The notes: generated by a model not told the origin, from the letters alone. DNA of 64,000 nt from Thermoactinospora rubra (GCF_002093975.1 NZ_KZ084328.1:63088-127087); one strand, 5' to 3'; counted from the first letter of the stretch, positions 20,273 to 28,616 are shown. Translations and numbers: made by a program.

Positions 20273-21454
20273 ATGTCAGAACAGTCTGAATTCCCCCTCG
20301 TGCAGTTCATGCGCGAGAAGTTCGACCCCGTGGGCGAGCTCGCGCGCATCCGCGCCGAGCAGCCGATCTTCCCCATGGAGATCCCGGGCGACCAGACGGT
20401 GTGGCTGGTCACCCGCCATGAGGACGTCCGGGCGGTGCTGGGCGACCACGAGAGGTTCAGCAACGACTTCGGCAACATCATCGGGCTGGGGTCCAACCAG
20501 GACGACCCGGGCGGGCTGGGCTTCCGCGACCCGCCCGAGCACACGCGGCTGCGCAAGTACCTGACGCCCGAGTTCACCATGCGCCGCCTGCGCAGGCTCG
20601 AACCCCGCATCGAGGCCATCGTCGGGGAGTACCTCGACCGGCTGGAGGCGAGCGGCTCGCCGGCCGACCTGGTGGAGTCCTTCTGCCTGCCGATCCCGTC
20701 GCTGGTGGTGTGCGAGCTGCTGGGCGTGCCGTACGAGGAGAGGGCCGACTTCCTGCGGCTGAGCACCGACCGCTTCGACTTCAGCGCCGGGCCCGAGGCC
20801 TCCATCCAGGCCATCAACGACGCCATGGAGTACCTGACGGACCTGGTGAAGCGGGAGCGGGCGGACCCGGGAGACGGGCTGCTGGGCACGCTGCTGCGCG
20901 AGCACGGCGACGAGCTGGACGACCGGACGCTGGCCAGCATGGCCGACGGGCTGCTGACCGGCGGCCACGACACCAGCACCAGCATGCTGGCGCTGGGCAC
21001 CCTGTGGCTACTGGACAACCCCGAGGCGGCGGCCCGGGTGCGCCAGGACGACGCCTACGTCCCCCTCCTGGTGGAGGAGCTGCTGCGCTATATGAGCGTC
21101 GTGCAGGTGGCCTTCCCCCGCTTCGCCCGGGAGGACATGGACTTCCTGGGCCGGCGCATCAGCAAGGGCCAGATGGTGCTGTGCTCGCTGTCGGGCGCCA
21201 ACCGCGACCCCGCGCTCGGGCCGGACATCGACCGCGTCCTGCCCGAGCGGGAGACCTCCTCCTCGCACCTGGCGTTCGGGCACGGCATCCACCGCTGCAT
21301 CGGCGCGCCGCTGGCCCAGATGGAGATGCGCATCGCCTTCCCGGCCCTGCTGCGCCGCTTCCCGGCCCTGCGCCTGGCCGTGCCGTTGGAGGAGGTTCCG
21401 TTCAGGAAGCTTGCCATCGTCTATGGACTGGAAGCCTTGCCCGTGGCCTGGTGA
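20273..21454 (+). CDS. Cytochrome P450
   Basis: The 393-residue soluble bacterial P450 has I-helix GLLTGGHDTSTS (about 223), the EELLR E-x2-R motif and the heme-Cys loop FGHGIHRCIGAP (about 334-345). The sequence is of the actinobacterial CYP105/CYP107-like type. The substrate is unknown; no ferredoxin gene is adjacent. A HAD phosphatase gene overlaps its stop by four bases, so the two are probably co-translated. Confidence 0.93.
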   Translation: MSEQSEFPLVQFMREKFDPVGELARIRAEQPIFPMEIPGDQTVWLVTRHEDVRAVLGDHERFSNDFGNIIGLGSNQDDPGGLGFRDPPEHTRLRKYLTPEFTMRRLRRLEPRIEAIVGEYLDRLEASGSPADLVESFCLPIPSLVVCELLGVPYEERADFLRLSTDRFDFSAGPEASIQAINDAMEYLTDLVKRERADPGDGLLGTLLREHGDELDDRTLASMADGLLTGGHDTSTSMLALGTLWLLDNPEAAARVRQDDAYVPLLVEELLRYMSVVQVAFPRFAREDMDFLGRRISKGQMVLCSLSGANRDPALGPDIDRVLPERETSSSHLAFGHGIHRCIGAPLAQMEMRIAFPALLRRFPALRLAVPLEEVPFRKLAIVYGLEALPVAW

Positions 21455-22212
21455 AGCGTAAGTTCACGTATGTGGACCTGGACCTGACCGCGATCGGCGC
21501 CGTCGTGTTCGACACCGACGGCGTCGCCACCGACACCGCCCGCCTGCACGCCGCGGCCTGGAAGCACGTCCTGGACGGGTTCCTGCGCGGCCGGTCCGAG
21601 CCGTTCGACATCCGCGAGGACTACCTGCGCCACGTCGACGGCCGGACCCGCCTGGACGGGCTGCGCACCTTCCTGGCCTCACGCGGCATCACGCTGCCCG
21701 AGGGGTCGCCGGACGACGAGCCGGGGGCAGAGACGGTGCACGGGCTGGGCGCGGCCAAGGACCGCTACTTCCTGCGCCAGATCGACAAGTACGGCGTGGC
21801 CTCCTTCCCGTCGGCCGTCGCGCTGCTGCACGAGCTGCGGCGGCGCGGCAGCCGCACGGCGGCGGTGACCTCCAGCGCCCACGGCCGCCGCCTGGTGACG
21901 GCCGCGGGGCTGGCGCATCTGTTCGACCTGGTCGTCGACGGCCACGACGCGGCGCTGATGAACCTGCCGGGCAAGCCCGACCCGGCGATCTACCTGGAGG
22001 CGGCCCGGCGCCTGAACATCCCTCCGGCTCGCACCGCCGTCATCGAGCGGGCCCTGCCCGGCATCGAGGCGGCGCGCAAGGGCGGCTTCGGGCTGGTGGT
22101 GGCGGTGGACCTCACCGGGCAGGCGGAGGCGCTGCGCGAGTGCGGCGCCGACATCGTCGTCAAGGACCTGGACGAGCTCACCGTCCACGGGCGGGTGCGG
22201 CTGGGGGACTGA
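21451..22212 (+). CDS. HAD-superfamily hydrolase (beta-phosphoglucomutase-like)
   Basis: The 253-residue HAD protein has motif I VVFDTDGV (nucleophile Asp about 22), a helical cap, motif II VTSS and the motif III lysine in GKPDPAIYLEAA. Motif IV reads IERALPGIEAA where relatives usually have ED; the second acidic residue is replaced by Arg, so metal binding may be altered. The start GTG overlaps the P450 stop as GTGA. Substrate unknown; a sugar phosphate is typical. Confidence 0.85.
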   Translation: MKRKFTYVDLDLTAIGAVVFDTDGVATDTARLHAAAWKHVLDGFLRGRSEPFDIREDYLRHVDGRTRLDGLRTFLASRGITLPEGSPDDEPGAETVHGLGAAKDRYFLRQIDKYGVASFPSAVALLHELRRRGSRTAAVTSSAHGRRLVTAAGLAHLFDLVVDGHDAALMNLPGKPDPAIYLEAARRLNIPPARTAVIERALPGIEAARKGGFGLVVAVDLTGQAEALRECGADIVVKDLDELTVHGRVRLGD

Positions 22213-22285
22213 GCGGGCGGGCTTCCGTGCTTCTGGGAGTGACCGGGCAGGCGAGCAGGAGCCGGGCGGCCCTACCCTGGAGGCG

Positions 22286-22549
22286 ATGACCGTCCTGATC
22301 GACCCGCCCAACTGGCCCGGGCCGCGTGGCCTGCTGTGGTCCCATCTCGTCAGCGACTCCTCGCTGGAGGAGCTGCACGCCTTCGCCGAACGGCTGGGCG
22401 TGCCGGCACGGGCCTTCGACCGTGACCACTACGACGTGCCCGAGACCGTCCACGCGCGGGCCGTCGCCCTGGGGGCCGAGCCGGTCGGCTCCCGGGAGCT
22501 GCTGCGGCGGCTGGTCGCCTCAGGGCTGCGCCGCCGCAAGGTCCGCTAG
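22286..22549 (+). CDS. DUF4031 small protein
   Basis: The 87-residue product starts TVLIDPPNWPGPRGLLWSHL and contains FDRDHYDVPE, both hallmarks of DUF4031. Its role is unknown. It converges on the HD-hydrolase gene, and the two coding ends overlap by 30 bases. Confidence 0.85.
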   Translation: MTVLIDPPNWPGPRGLLWSHLVSDSSLEELHAFAERLGVPARAFDRDHYDVPETVHARAVALGAEPVGSRELLRRLVASGLRRRKVR

Positions 22550-23167
22550 CTCCGCCGCCATGTTGCGCCGTGCCCGCTCCTCCCACCGCCGGTGGGCGGC
22601 GTCGGTGCGATACAGCCTCGGCGCCGCCAGCAGCCGGGTCAGGACGGCCCGGCGGCCCCGGCGGAAGGCCTCGTCGGGCACGTGGCGGTACTCCTCGCGG
22701 ATCGCCCGGGCGTAGGCGTCGTAGTCGTCGCCGGCCAGCACCGCCAGGTCCGCGTCGCACAACGCCTCGCCGTTGCGGTCGCCGGGCCGTACCCGGTCGT
22801 GCGCGGCGGTCAGCCGTACGAGCCTGGCGACCTCGCGGACCCGCCCGGGCGGCACCCCCAGCCGCGGCAGCCTGGCCTGGGCCAGCTGGGCGCTGCGTTC
22901 CTCGTCCCAGCCGGGGCGGCCCTCGTAGACGGCGTCGTGGAACCAGGCGGCCAGCCGTACGGCCTGCGGGTCCTCGGCTTCGAGCGCGTCGAGGGCGTGG
23001 AGGACGGCGAGCAGGTGATCGAGGGTGTGGTAGCGGCGGTGCGGCTCGGCCCAGCGGGCCACGAGCTCGGCGCCCACCGCCGCGGCGGCCGGGCTCCGCC
23101 CCGCCAGTCCGGTCCAGGCGCGCATCGCCTCGCGCGGGGTCACGCGGTCTGTCACGCGGTCTGTCAC
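22520..23167 (-). CDS. HD-type metal-dependent phosphohydrolase
   Basis: The 215-residue protein has the predicted metal-dependent HD layout: RRYHTLDHLLAVL, AAWFHDAVYEG (HD pair about 75) and a later LCDADLAVLAG Asp. Three in-frame GTG codons (23167, 23155, 23143) occur in a 12-bp tandem repeat. The first has GGAG at good spacing and overlaps the stop of a truncated upstream gene (GTGA), so 23167 is preferred. The substrate is unknown. Confidence 0.82.
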   Translation of the reverse strand: MTDRVTDRVTPREAMRAWTGLAGRSPAAAAVGAELVARWAEPHRRYHTLDHLLAVLHALDALEAEDPQAVRLAAWFHDAVYEGRPGWDEERSAQLAQARLPRLGVPPGRVREVARLVRLTAAHDRVRPGDRNGEALCDADLAVLAGDDYDAYARAIREEYRHVPDEAFRRGRRAVLTRLLAAPRLYRTDAAHRRWEERARRNMAAELADLAAAQP

Positions 23168-23171
23168 GCGG
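23140..23171. repeat. 12-bp tandem repeat carrying three GTG starts
   Basis: The unit TCACGCGGTCTG occurs nearly three times, adding the repeated residues VTDR to the N terminus of the HD protein. Copy number could change the number of start codons. Confidence 0.7.
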
Positions 23172-23256
23172 TCTCCGTCCCCTCGGCGGCCTCCTCCTCC
23201 GGCCCGTGGAGCGAGGCCAGGCCGACCAGCTCGGCCACGTCCTCGATGTCGCGGCA
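23164..23256 (-). pseudogene. C-terminal remnant of a gene cut by the TnpB element
   Basis: Right at the transposon end an open frame of 30 codons (CRDIEDVAELVGLASLHG..., then Glu-rich) runs into a TGA that overlaps the HD-gene GTG. This coupling is what an intact upstream operon gene would show. The rest of the gene was not recognised on the far side of the element, so the insertion was followed by loss or rearrangement. The product is unknown. Confidence 0.6.
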
Positions 23257-23314
23257 TTGACGCGCTCCCCGGCCTTCAGGCCGGGGATGCAGCCCGTGCC
23301 GCGTCATGCGGCAC
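23257..23314 (-). ncRNA. Right end of the TnpB element with candidate guide (omega) RNA hairpins
   Basis: Reading on the minus strand, the tnpB stop lies inside a 7-bp stem (GTGCCGC/GCGGCAC, 23296-23314). An 8-bp stem, CCCCGGCC/GGCCGGGG (23267-23286), follows, and then the element ends in TCAA (23257-23260), the classical right-end cleavage tetranucleotide of IS200/IS605 elements. In known TnpB systems the RNA from this end is the guide scaffold, and the adjoining host bases are the guide. Confidence 0.6.
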
Positions 23315-24497
23315 CTCTGCGGCTTCCTTCACCGGGCCGTGCCACCGCAAGCGGTGGTCTTACCGGCCCTCCACAGGCGTTTAGCCTGTCCGCCCGCCCG
23401 GCGGCCAGGATGTTCTTCACGGCGTTGACGTCCCGGTCGTGGACCGCCCCACACAGGCAGATCCACTCCCGGACGGCAAGCGGCATCGACTCGGCGACGG
23501 CTCCGCAGGTCGAGCACAGCCTGGAGGAGGGGAACCACCGGTCGATCCGGTGGAAGACCCGCCCATACCGGGCGGCCTTATACGCCAGCATGCCGACGAA
23601 GGCCGACCAGCCCGCATCGTGCACGCTCCTGGCCAGCCTGGTGCGCGCCAGCCCCGCCACGGCCAGGTCCTCCACGTAGATCGCTTGGTTGTCGCGGATC
23701 AGCTGCGTGGACAGCCGGTGGTGGAACTCCCGGCGCGCATCGGCGACACGTGCGTGCCGGCGGGCCACCGCCAGGCGGGCCTTGGCCCGGTTGGCCGACC
23801 CCCTCTGCTTACGGGACAGCGCCCGCTGCAGCCGCCTGAGCTTCTTCTCCGCCCGGCGCAGGAACCGCGGCGCGTCGATCTTCCGCCCGTCCGCCAGGAC
23901 CGCGAAGTGCCCCAGCCCCAGGTCGATCCCGGTCTCGGCCTCCACCGGCGGCAGAGGCTGTGCGGCGACCTCGACCACGAAGGAGGCGAAGTACCGCCCG
24001 GCCGCGTCCTTGACCACCGTCACGCTGGACGGCTCGGCGGGCAGGGCACGCGACCAGCGGACGGGGATATCCCCGATCTTCGGCAGGCGCAGCTTCCCAC
24101 CCGGCGTGACGGCGAAGCGGGCGTTGCGGGTGAAGCGGATCGCCTGCCGCCTGTCCTTGCGCGCTCGGAAGCGAGGCGGGGCCACCTTCGGCCCCTTGCG
24201 CCTGCCGGTGAGCGAGGCGAAGAAGTTGCGATACGCCTGGTTCAGGTCGGCGAGCGCCTGCTGGAGCACCACCGCCGACACCTCACCCAGCCACGCCCGT
24301 TGCGGGGTGGTCTTCGCCCGGGTGATGACCCGCCTGGACAACTGGCCGTCGCCGACGTACGGCAGGCCCTGATCGTAGGCGTGCTGCCGGATGCGCAGCC
24401 CGTCGTTGAACACCACCCGCGCGCACCCGAACGCCCGCGTCAGCGCTTGACGCTGACCGGCGGTCGGGTGGAGGCGGAAGGCGTATCTGAGCTGCAC
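23304..24497 (-). CDS. tnpB: TnpB RNA-guided nuclease of an IS200/IS605-type element
   Basis: The 397-residue protein has the N-terminal OrfB helix-turn-helix region and all three RuvC acidic residues: GIDLGLGHFAV (Asp), IYVEDLAV (Glu) and HDRDVNAVKNI (Asp). The target-nucleic-acid-binding zinc ribbon CSTCG...CLCG is also intact, so the nuclease looks functional. No tnpA is present; the element would need a transposase in trans. GTG at 24497 is chosen because the protein then begins VQLRYAFRLHPT, the usual TnpB start. A small Phd-like gene diverges 24 bases away. Confidence 0.9.
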   Translation of the reverse strand: MQLRYAFRLHPTAGQRQALTRAFGCARVVFNDGLRIRQHAYDQGLPYVGDGQLSRRVITRAKTTPQRAWLGEVSAVVLQQALADLNQAYRNFFASLTGRRKGPKVAPPRFRARKDRRQAIRFTRNARFAVTPGGKLRLPKIGDIPVRWSRALPAEPSSVTVVKDAAGRYFASFVVEVAAQPLPPVEAETGIDLGLGHFAVLADGRKIDAPRFLRRAEKKLRRLQRALSRKQRGSANRAKARLAVARRHARVADARREFHHRLSTQLIRDNQAIYVEDLAVAGLARTRLARSVHDAGWSAFVGMLAYKAARYGRVFHRIDRWFPSSRLCSTCGAVAESMPLAVREWICLCGAVHDRDVNAVKNILAAGRADRLNACGGPVRPPLAVARPGEGSRRGAA

Positions 24498-24521
24498 GGT
24501 AACAAGTGTACCATTCGATCT
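24498..24521. promoter_or_regulatory. Divergent tnpB/phd promoter with GGTA-N7-TACC palindrome
   Basis: The only DNA between the two start codons contains GGTAACAAGTGTACC (24498-24512), an imperfect palindrome with GGTA/TACC arms. TACACT on the minus strand and TACCAT on the plus strand could be -10 elements for leaderless transcripts. A dimeric regulator bound here would control both genes. Confidence 0.4.
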
Positions 24522-24695
24522 ATGGATGTTCGCATGGGTATTCGAGAAACCAGGGAACGACTCGGCGATCGGGTCAATGCCGCCCACTACCTCGGCGAGG
24601 TCACCATCATCGAGCGCAACGGCACACCGTTCGCGGTCCTGATCCCCTACCAGTGGTGGACCGACCGGCAAAGCCAACTCGACACCGCCGAGTGA
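24522..24695 (+). CDS. Phd/YefM-type antitoxin-like protein without a toxin
   Basis: The 57-residue protein (or 53 from the ATG at 24534) has the Phd/YefM N-terminal fold: MGIRETRERLGDRVNAAHY, EVTIIERNGTPFAVLIPYQWW. The toxin-neutralising C-terminal tail is very short, and no toxin gene follows. Phd proteins bind DNA as dimers and autoregulate. Head-to-head placement with tnpB suggests a regulatory partner carried by the element; this is inference. Confidence 0.75.
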   Translation: MDVRMGIRETRERLGDRVNAAHYLGEVTIIERNGTPFAVLIPYQWWTDRQSQLDTAE

Positions 24696-24948
24696 CGCCG
24701 ATCCGCCTTGGCGGCGAATCGGCTTTCCCCGCCCCGCTATACGGCGAGTCCGCTTCACCCCCGGGCCTGAACTGAAGGTCGGAGCACTGCGGACGAACCC
24801 GGTAGCTCGCGGGAGCCGTCTGAACCAGCCTCGCCGGAGGCTTCGCGCCACCGGGTGCGGCACCTGGACGGCGATGCGGATGGCGGGAGTGGCTGTCCTT
24901 TGACGCCACATTGCCCTGATCTGGGAGTTGAGTCCGTAACGTTTTCCC

Positions 24949-25584
24949 ATGGCTCCTGAGCGTGATCAGCTCGTTCTCGACGCGGCGACGCGGTTGTTCG
25001 CCGCGCTCGGGTTCGACGGCACCTCCATGGAGCAGATCGCCCAGACGGCCGACACGCCCGTGCAGGAGATCAAGCGTCTGTTCGGCGGCAAGCGGGAGCT
25101 CTACATCGCGACCGTGGAACGGGTCTACCAGGCGCAGATCGCGGCGATGCAGGCCGAGGTGCGCAACGTCTCGTGCGAGGACGCCGAGTCCACCACCCGT
25201 TCGGTCCACCGGCTCATCGACGCCTATCTCGACTTCGGCGCGGAGCATCCGTACATCAACGCGCTGTGGGTCCACCGGTGGCTGTCGGACGCCGTCGACA
25301 TCGCCGAGATCGAGTCGCGCTATGCCCGGCCCATCTACGACGCGGTGCTGGGGGCGCTGCGGCCGGCGGTGCAGGCAGGCTACATCGACCCCGGGATGGA
25401 TCTGGTCTACGTCCTGCACATCATGGCCTGGAGCGTGCACGGCTTCGGCCAGGGCGGGGTGACGGGGCGGGACGGCGTGCGCCGTGGCCTGTCCGACCTT
25501 CAGGAGACCCGGCGCTTCCGCTCGGCCCTGCACCGGGTGATCCACCGGGCGGTCCGCCTGCCAGGGGACTACGAGCCGGAGTGA
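24949..25584 (+). CDS. TetR-family transcriptional regulator
   Basis: The 211-residue protein has an N-terminal TetR helix-turn-helix (LVLDAATRLFAALGFDGTSMEQIAQTA...RLFGGKRELY, residues 7-55) and a helical ligand domain. The ligand and targets are unknown. No partner gene is immediately divergent except the transposon region, in which 24696-24948 contains no recognisable gene. Confidence 0.88.
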   Translation: MAPERDQLVLDAATRLFAALGFDGTSMEQIAQTADTPVQEIKRLFGGKRELYIATVERVYQAQIAAMQAEVRNVSCEDAESTTRSVHRLIDAYLDFGAEHPYINALWVHRWLSDAVDIAEIESRYARPIYDAVLGALRPAVQAGYIDPGMDLVYVLHIMAWSVHGFGQGGVTGRDGVRRGLSDLQETRRFRSALHRVIHRAVRLPGDYEPE

Positions 25585-25675
25585 TGACCGGCCGCCTCGC
25601 GGCGCAGGGACGACCGCTCAGGGACGGCCGCCCGCCTCCCATGGTTCGGGAGGACCCGGCTCGCCGCGGCCCGCG

Positions 25676-26569
25676 TCACCCGGCCGGGCGGCGGCTGCGG
25701 TAGGCGCGCTGCCGGCAGGCGCGTGAGCAGTACGTGCGGGGCCGTCCCGACGGCGGCTGCTGCACCGGGTTGCCGCACACCCGGCACGCCGTCACCGCCA
25801 CAGCCTCACCCCGAGTTTCGTCACGAGTTTCGTCACGACCTTCGTTGCGACGCCGGATGAGGAGCTCGATGCCGTCGAGGAGGCGCGCCAGGCCGAACTC
25901 GAAGGAGTCCTCAGGCCGGTCCCAGCCGCCCGCCTCCCACAGGGCGCTGATCGTGGGGTAGCGGTCGAGCCGGTCGAAGAGCGAGCCCCGGGCGCTCCAC
26001 CACTCCTCGTCGCTGACCCCGCTGCCGCGCTCCTCCCGCGCCGCCTCCACCAGGGCCAGGGCCTCGGCGTCGACGAAGCGGCCGACGAGCCCGACCGCCG
26101 CGATGACCTCGGCGGGGGAAAGCCCGGTGCCGGCCAGCGCGGCCAGCATGCGTTCGTAGGAGGCCACCGCGTTGGGGCCGGGAAGGCGGCGGGTGCCCCG
26201 CGCCTCGGCCAGCCACGGGTGCCGCCTGCGCAGCTCCCAGCCCTGCCGGGCGAACGCCTCCAGCCGCTCCCGCCACCCGCCCTCGACCGGCGGAGCGGGC
26301 AGCGCCGGCGGCTCCCCGATGACGGCGTCGCGCATGAGGTCGACGAGCTGGTCGCGGCCGGGCACGTGCCGGTACAGCGACATGGTGGTGAAGCCCAGCC
26401 GTTCGGCGACCTTGCGCATAGACAGCCCGGCCAGGCCCTCGGCGTCGGCCACCTCGACGGCGGCCGCCACGATCCGCTCCAGGCTGAGCCCGGGCCTCGA
26501 AGGGCCCGCTCCGCCGTCCCACAGCAGCTCGACCGTCTGGTCGGGGTCGCCCGCCCTGCCTCTCGCCAT
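25676..26569 (-). CDS. TetR-family regulator with C-terminal zinc-ribbon tail
   Basis: The 297-residue repressor has an HTH of the TetR(B)-like class (LERIVAAAVEVADAEGLAGLSMRKVAERLGFTTMSLYRHV), a TetR_C-type helical ligand domain, then a tail with four cysteines (CRVCGNPV...YCSRACRQRAYR, about 258-292) that looks like a small zinc ribbon. It diverges from the beta-helix gene, and a perfect GGTATATACC palindrome lies between, so autoregulation and control of that gene are likely. Confidence 0.88.
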   Translation of the reverse strand: MARGRAGDPDQTVELLWDGGAGPSRPGLSLERIVAAAVEVADAEGLAGLSMRKVAERLGFTTMSLYRHVPGRDQLVDLMRDAVIGEPPALPAPPVEGGWRERLEAFARQGWELRRRHPWLAEARGTRRLPGPNAVASYERMLAALAGTGLSPAEVIAAVGLVGRFVDAEALALVEAAREERGSGVSDEEWWSARGSLFDRLDRYPTISALWEAGGWDRPEDSFEFGLARLLDGIELLIRRRNEGRDETRDETRGEAVAVTACRVCGNPVQQPPSGRPRTYCSRACRQRAYRSRRPAG

Positions 26570-26580
26570 GTCGCGCCTCC

Positions 26581-26614
26581 TTGTTTATGGTATATACCTG
26601 TTTATGCCATACAC
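26581..26614. promoter_or_regulatory. TetR operator region with GGTATATACC palindrome
   Basis: In an AT-rich island of otherwise GC-rich DNA, GGTATATACC (26589-26598) is a perfect 10-bp palindrome. Related half-sites TTTATGGTATA and TTTATGCCATA sit about 16 bases apart. The site is between divergent starts at 26569 and 26634. Confidence 0.6.
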
Positions 26615-26633
26615 ACGAAAGGCGGGTACGGCC

Positions 26634-28400
26634 ATGGCCGAGTTCTACGTCTCCCCTACCGGGGACGACACCGCGCCGGGCAGCCTGGAGCGGCCCTTCG
26701 CCACGATCGAGCGCGCGCGGCGGGCCGCGCGGCAGGCCGCCGGCGACGTCGTGGTGCACCTGCGGGCCGGCACGCACGTGCTCGCCGAGCCGCTCCACCT
26801 GACCGGGGACGACTCCGGCCGCGACGGCCACCGGATCGTCTACCGGGCCCACGGCTACGGCACCGACCGGCAGGAGCACGCCGTCGTCAGCGGCGGCCGC
26901 GAGATCACCGGCTGGACCGAACGGCAGGGCGTATGGCTGGCCGAGGTCGGCGACCTGGACACCCGCCAGCTGACGGTGGACGGCCGCCGTGCCGAACGCG
27001 CCGGCGTCGACGCCCTGCCCGGCGACGCCCGCCGTACCGTCACGGGTTACGTCACGGACAGCGCCGCCCCGCTCGCCTGGCGGCTGCCGGGCGTGGAATT
27101 CGTCTACCGAGGCGTCTACCCGTGGACCGAGGCCCGCTGCCCCGTCGCGGCCGTCGACCGCGACGGCGGCTCCACCGCGATCACCATGGCGCAGCCCGCC
27201 TTCGGCTGGGCGATCGACCTGTACAACTCGGCCTGGGAGGGGCAGGTGACGGCGGGCCCCGGCCTGCCGACCCGGGTGGAGAACGACCCGTCCTTCCTCA
27301 CCGAGCCCGGCACGTTCGTCCTGGACCGTTCGCGCCCCGGCGACCACGTCCTGCACTACCTGCCCAGGCCCGGCGAGCACCCCTCGCGCACCCGCGTGGT
27401 GGCCCCCGTGCTGGAGACGCTGCTGCGCGCCACCGACACCCGCGACGTCTCCTTCCTGGGGATCGTCTTCGCCGACGCCACCTGGCTGCGGCCCGGGACC
27501 GAGCGCGGATTCCTGCACTACCACGGCAGCGGCTACTACGACGGCGAGGGCGACATCGACAAGGTGGTCATCGTCGAAGGGCAGGCGTGGGTCACCGTGC
27601 CCACCCGGACGCGGACGATCCCGGCCGGGGTCGTCCTGGAGGACACCGCCGGGATGCGGTTCGAGGGCTGCCGCTTCACCCGGCTGGGCGCCACGGCGCT
27701 GGGCGCGAGCGGCGGCTCGGACCTGACCGTGCGCGGCTGCGACTTCGACACCCTCGCCGCGTCCGCCGTCACGATCACCGGCACCCGCCGGGCGCTCATC
27801 GAGGACAACCTCATCCAGCGCGCCGGCCTGGACTACTCCGGCTCGCCCGGCATCGCGCTCCTGGACACCGTCGGCTGCACGGTCGCGCACAACCACGTCA
27901 CCGACGTTCCGCACTGCGGCATCGCCGCGGGCCCCGGCCGCGGCACCCGCATCACGCGCAACCTCCTCACCCGCACCATGGGCGTGCTGGCCGACGGCGG
28001 AGGTGTCTACGTGGCGGGACCGCAGGGCGACTCCGCCGACACCGGCGCCGTCATCAGCGGCAACGTCATCGAGGACACGCTCACGCCGTACAACTTCGGC
28101 CTCTACACCGACTACGGCGCCGCCTGGGTGAAGGTCGAGGGCAACGTGGTCGCCCGGGCGGACAACACCGCCGTCCTGCACGTCAGCCCGCCTCTGGAGC
28201 ACGTCGTCTACCGGGGCAACGTCTGGGACGCCGACCCGTTGGGCGGCGACGACGTGCCCGCGGGTGTCACGTACGAGGGCAACGCGACGCCGGCGGACGA
28301 GAAGGAGTTCGACGCCGCGGCCGCCGGGATCCGGGCCGCGGCGGGGCTCCTGAGGGGTGGCAGGACGACACGTCCCAGGACGGGGAGCGTCCACGGCTGA
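26634..28400 (+). CDS. Right-handed parallel beta-helix protein (DUF1565/pectate-lyase-like fold)
   Basis: The 588-residue protein begins AEFYVSPTGDDTAPGSLERPFATIERA, the usual start of the DUF1565-type beta-helix family. It carries repeated N-x-I/V coil turns (about 330-520; for example IEDNLIQRAGL, VAHNHVTDVP, ISGNVIEDTL, VEGNVVARA). Such proteins bind or cleave polysaccharides. No signal peptide is seen from ATG 26634, nor from an alternative ATG at 26604 that would add 10 residues. Regulation by the divergent TetR is inferred from the shared operator. Confidence 0.85.
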   Translation: MAEFYVSPTGDDTAPGSLERPFATIERARRAARQAAGDVVVHLRAGTHVLAEPLHLTGDDSGRDGHRIVYRAHGYGTDRQEHAVVSGGREITGWTERQGVWLAEVGDLDTRQLTVDGRRAERAGVDALPGDARRTVTGYVTDSAAPLAWRLPGVEFVYRGVYPWTEARCPVAAVDRDGGSTAITMAQPAFGWAIDLYNSAWEGQVTAGPGLPTRVENDPSFLTEPGTFVLDRSRPGDHVLHYLPRPGEHPSRTRVVAPVLETLLRATDTRDVSFLGIVFADATWLRPGTERGFLHYHGSGYYDGEGDIDKVVIVEGQAWVTVPTRTRTIPAGVVLEDTAGMRFEGCRFTRLGATALGASGGSDLTVRGCDFDTLAASAVTITGTRRALIEDNLIQRAGLDYSGSPGIALLDTVGCTVAHNHVTDVPHCGIAAGPGRGTRITRNLLTRTMGVLADGGGVYVAGPQGDSADTGAVISGNVIEDTLTPYNFGLYTDYGAAWVKVEGNVVARADNTAVLHVSPPLEHVVYRGNVWDADPLGGDDVPAGVTYEGNATPADEKEFDAAAAGIRAAAGLLRGGRTTRPRTGSVHG

Positions 28401-28443
28401 GGATCCGTCCCGGCTTGGTCCTTGGGCGGCGCTGGAGTCCACG

Positions 28444-28488
28444 CCGTACGGCCTGCGCCGGGTTGTCGCCCCGGCGCAGGCCGTACGG
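28444..28488. terminator. 19-bp perfect hairpin after the beta-helix gene
   Basis: Arms CCGTACGGCCTGCGCCGGG (28444-28462) and its exact complement (28470-28488) enclose a 7-base loop. It lies 44 bases past the stop, with no T-run. It acts plausibly as a terminator, or may be a mobile palindromic unit. Confidence 0.6.
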
Positions 28489-28616
28489 GACGAACCCATG
28501 CGTCCGGCGCGTGCCCACTGCGCAAATTCCTCGGCTCCGCTTCGCCAATTCGGGGCGGATGTCCGCCGTGTTCGGGAACGATGGGGGTGACCCAGGACAC
28601 ACCGAGGAGGCAGCCG

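Noticed and set aside
24696..24948. Missing toxin gene or left half of the gene cut by the TnpB element
   Set aside because: All frames lack recognisable protein; only short inverted repeats (AGCCTC/GAGGCT near 24830) are present.
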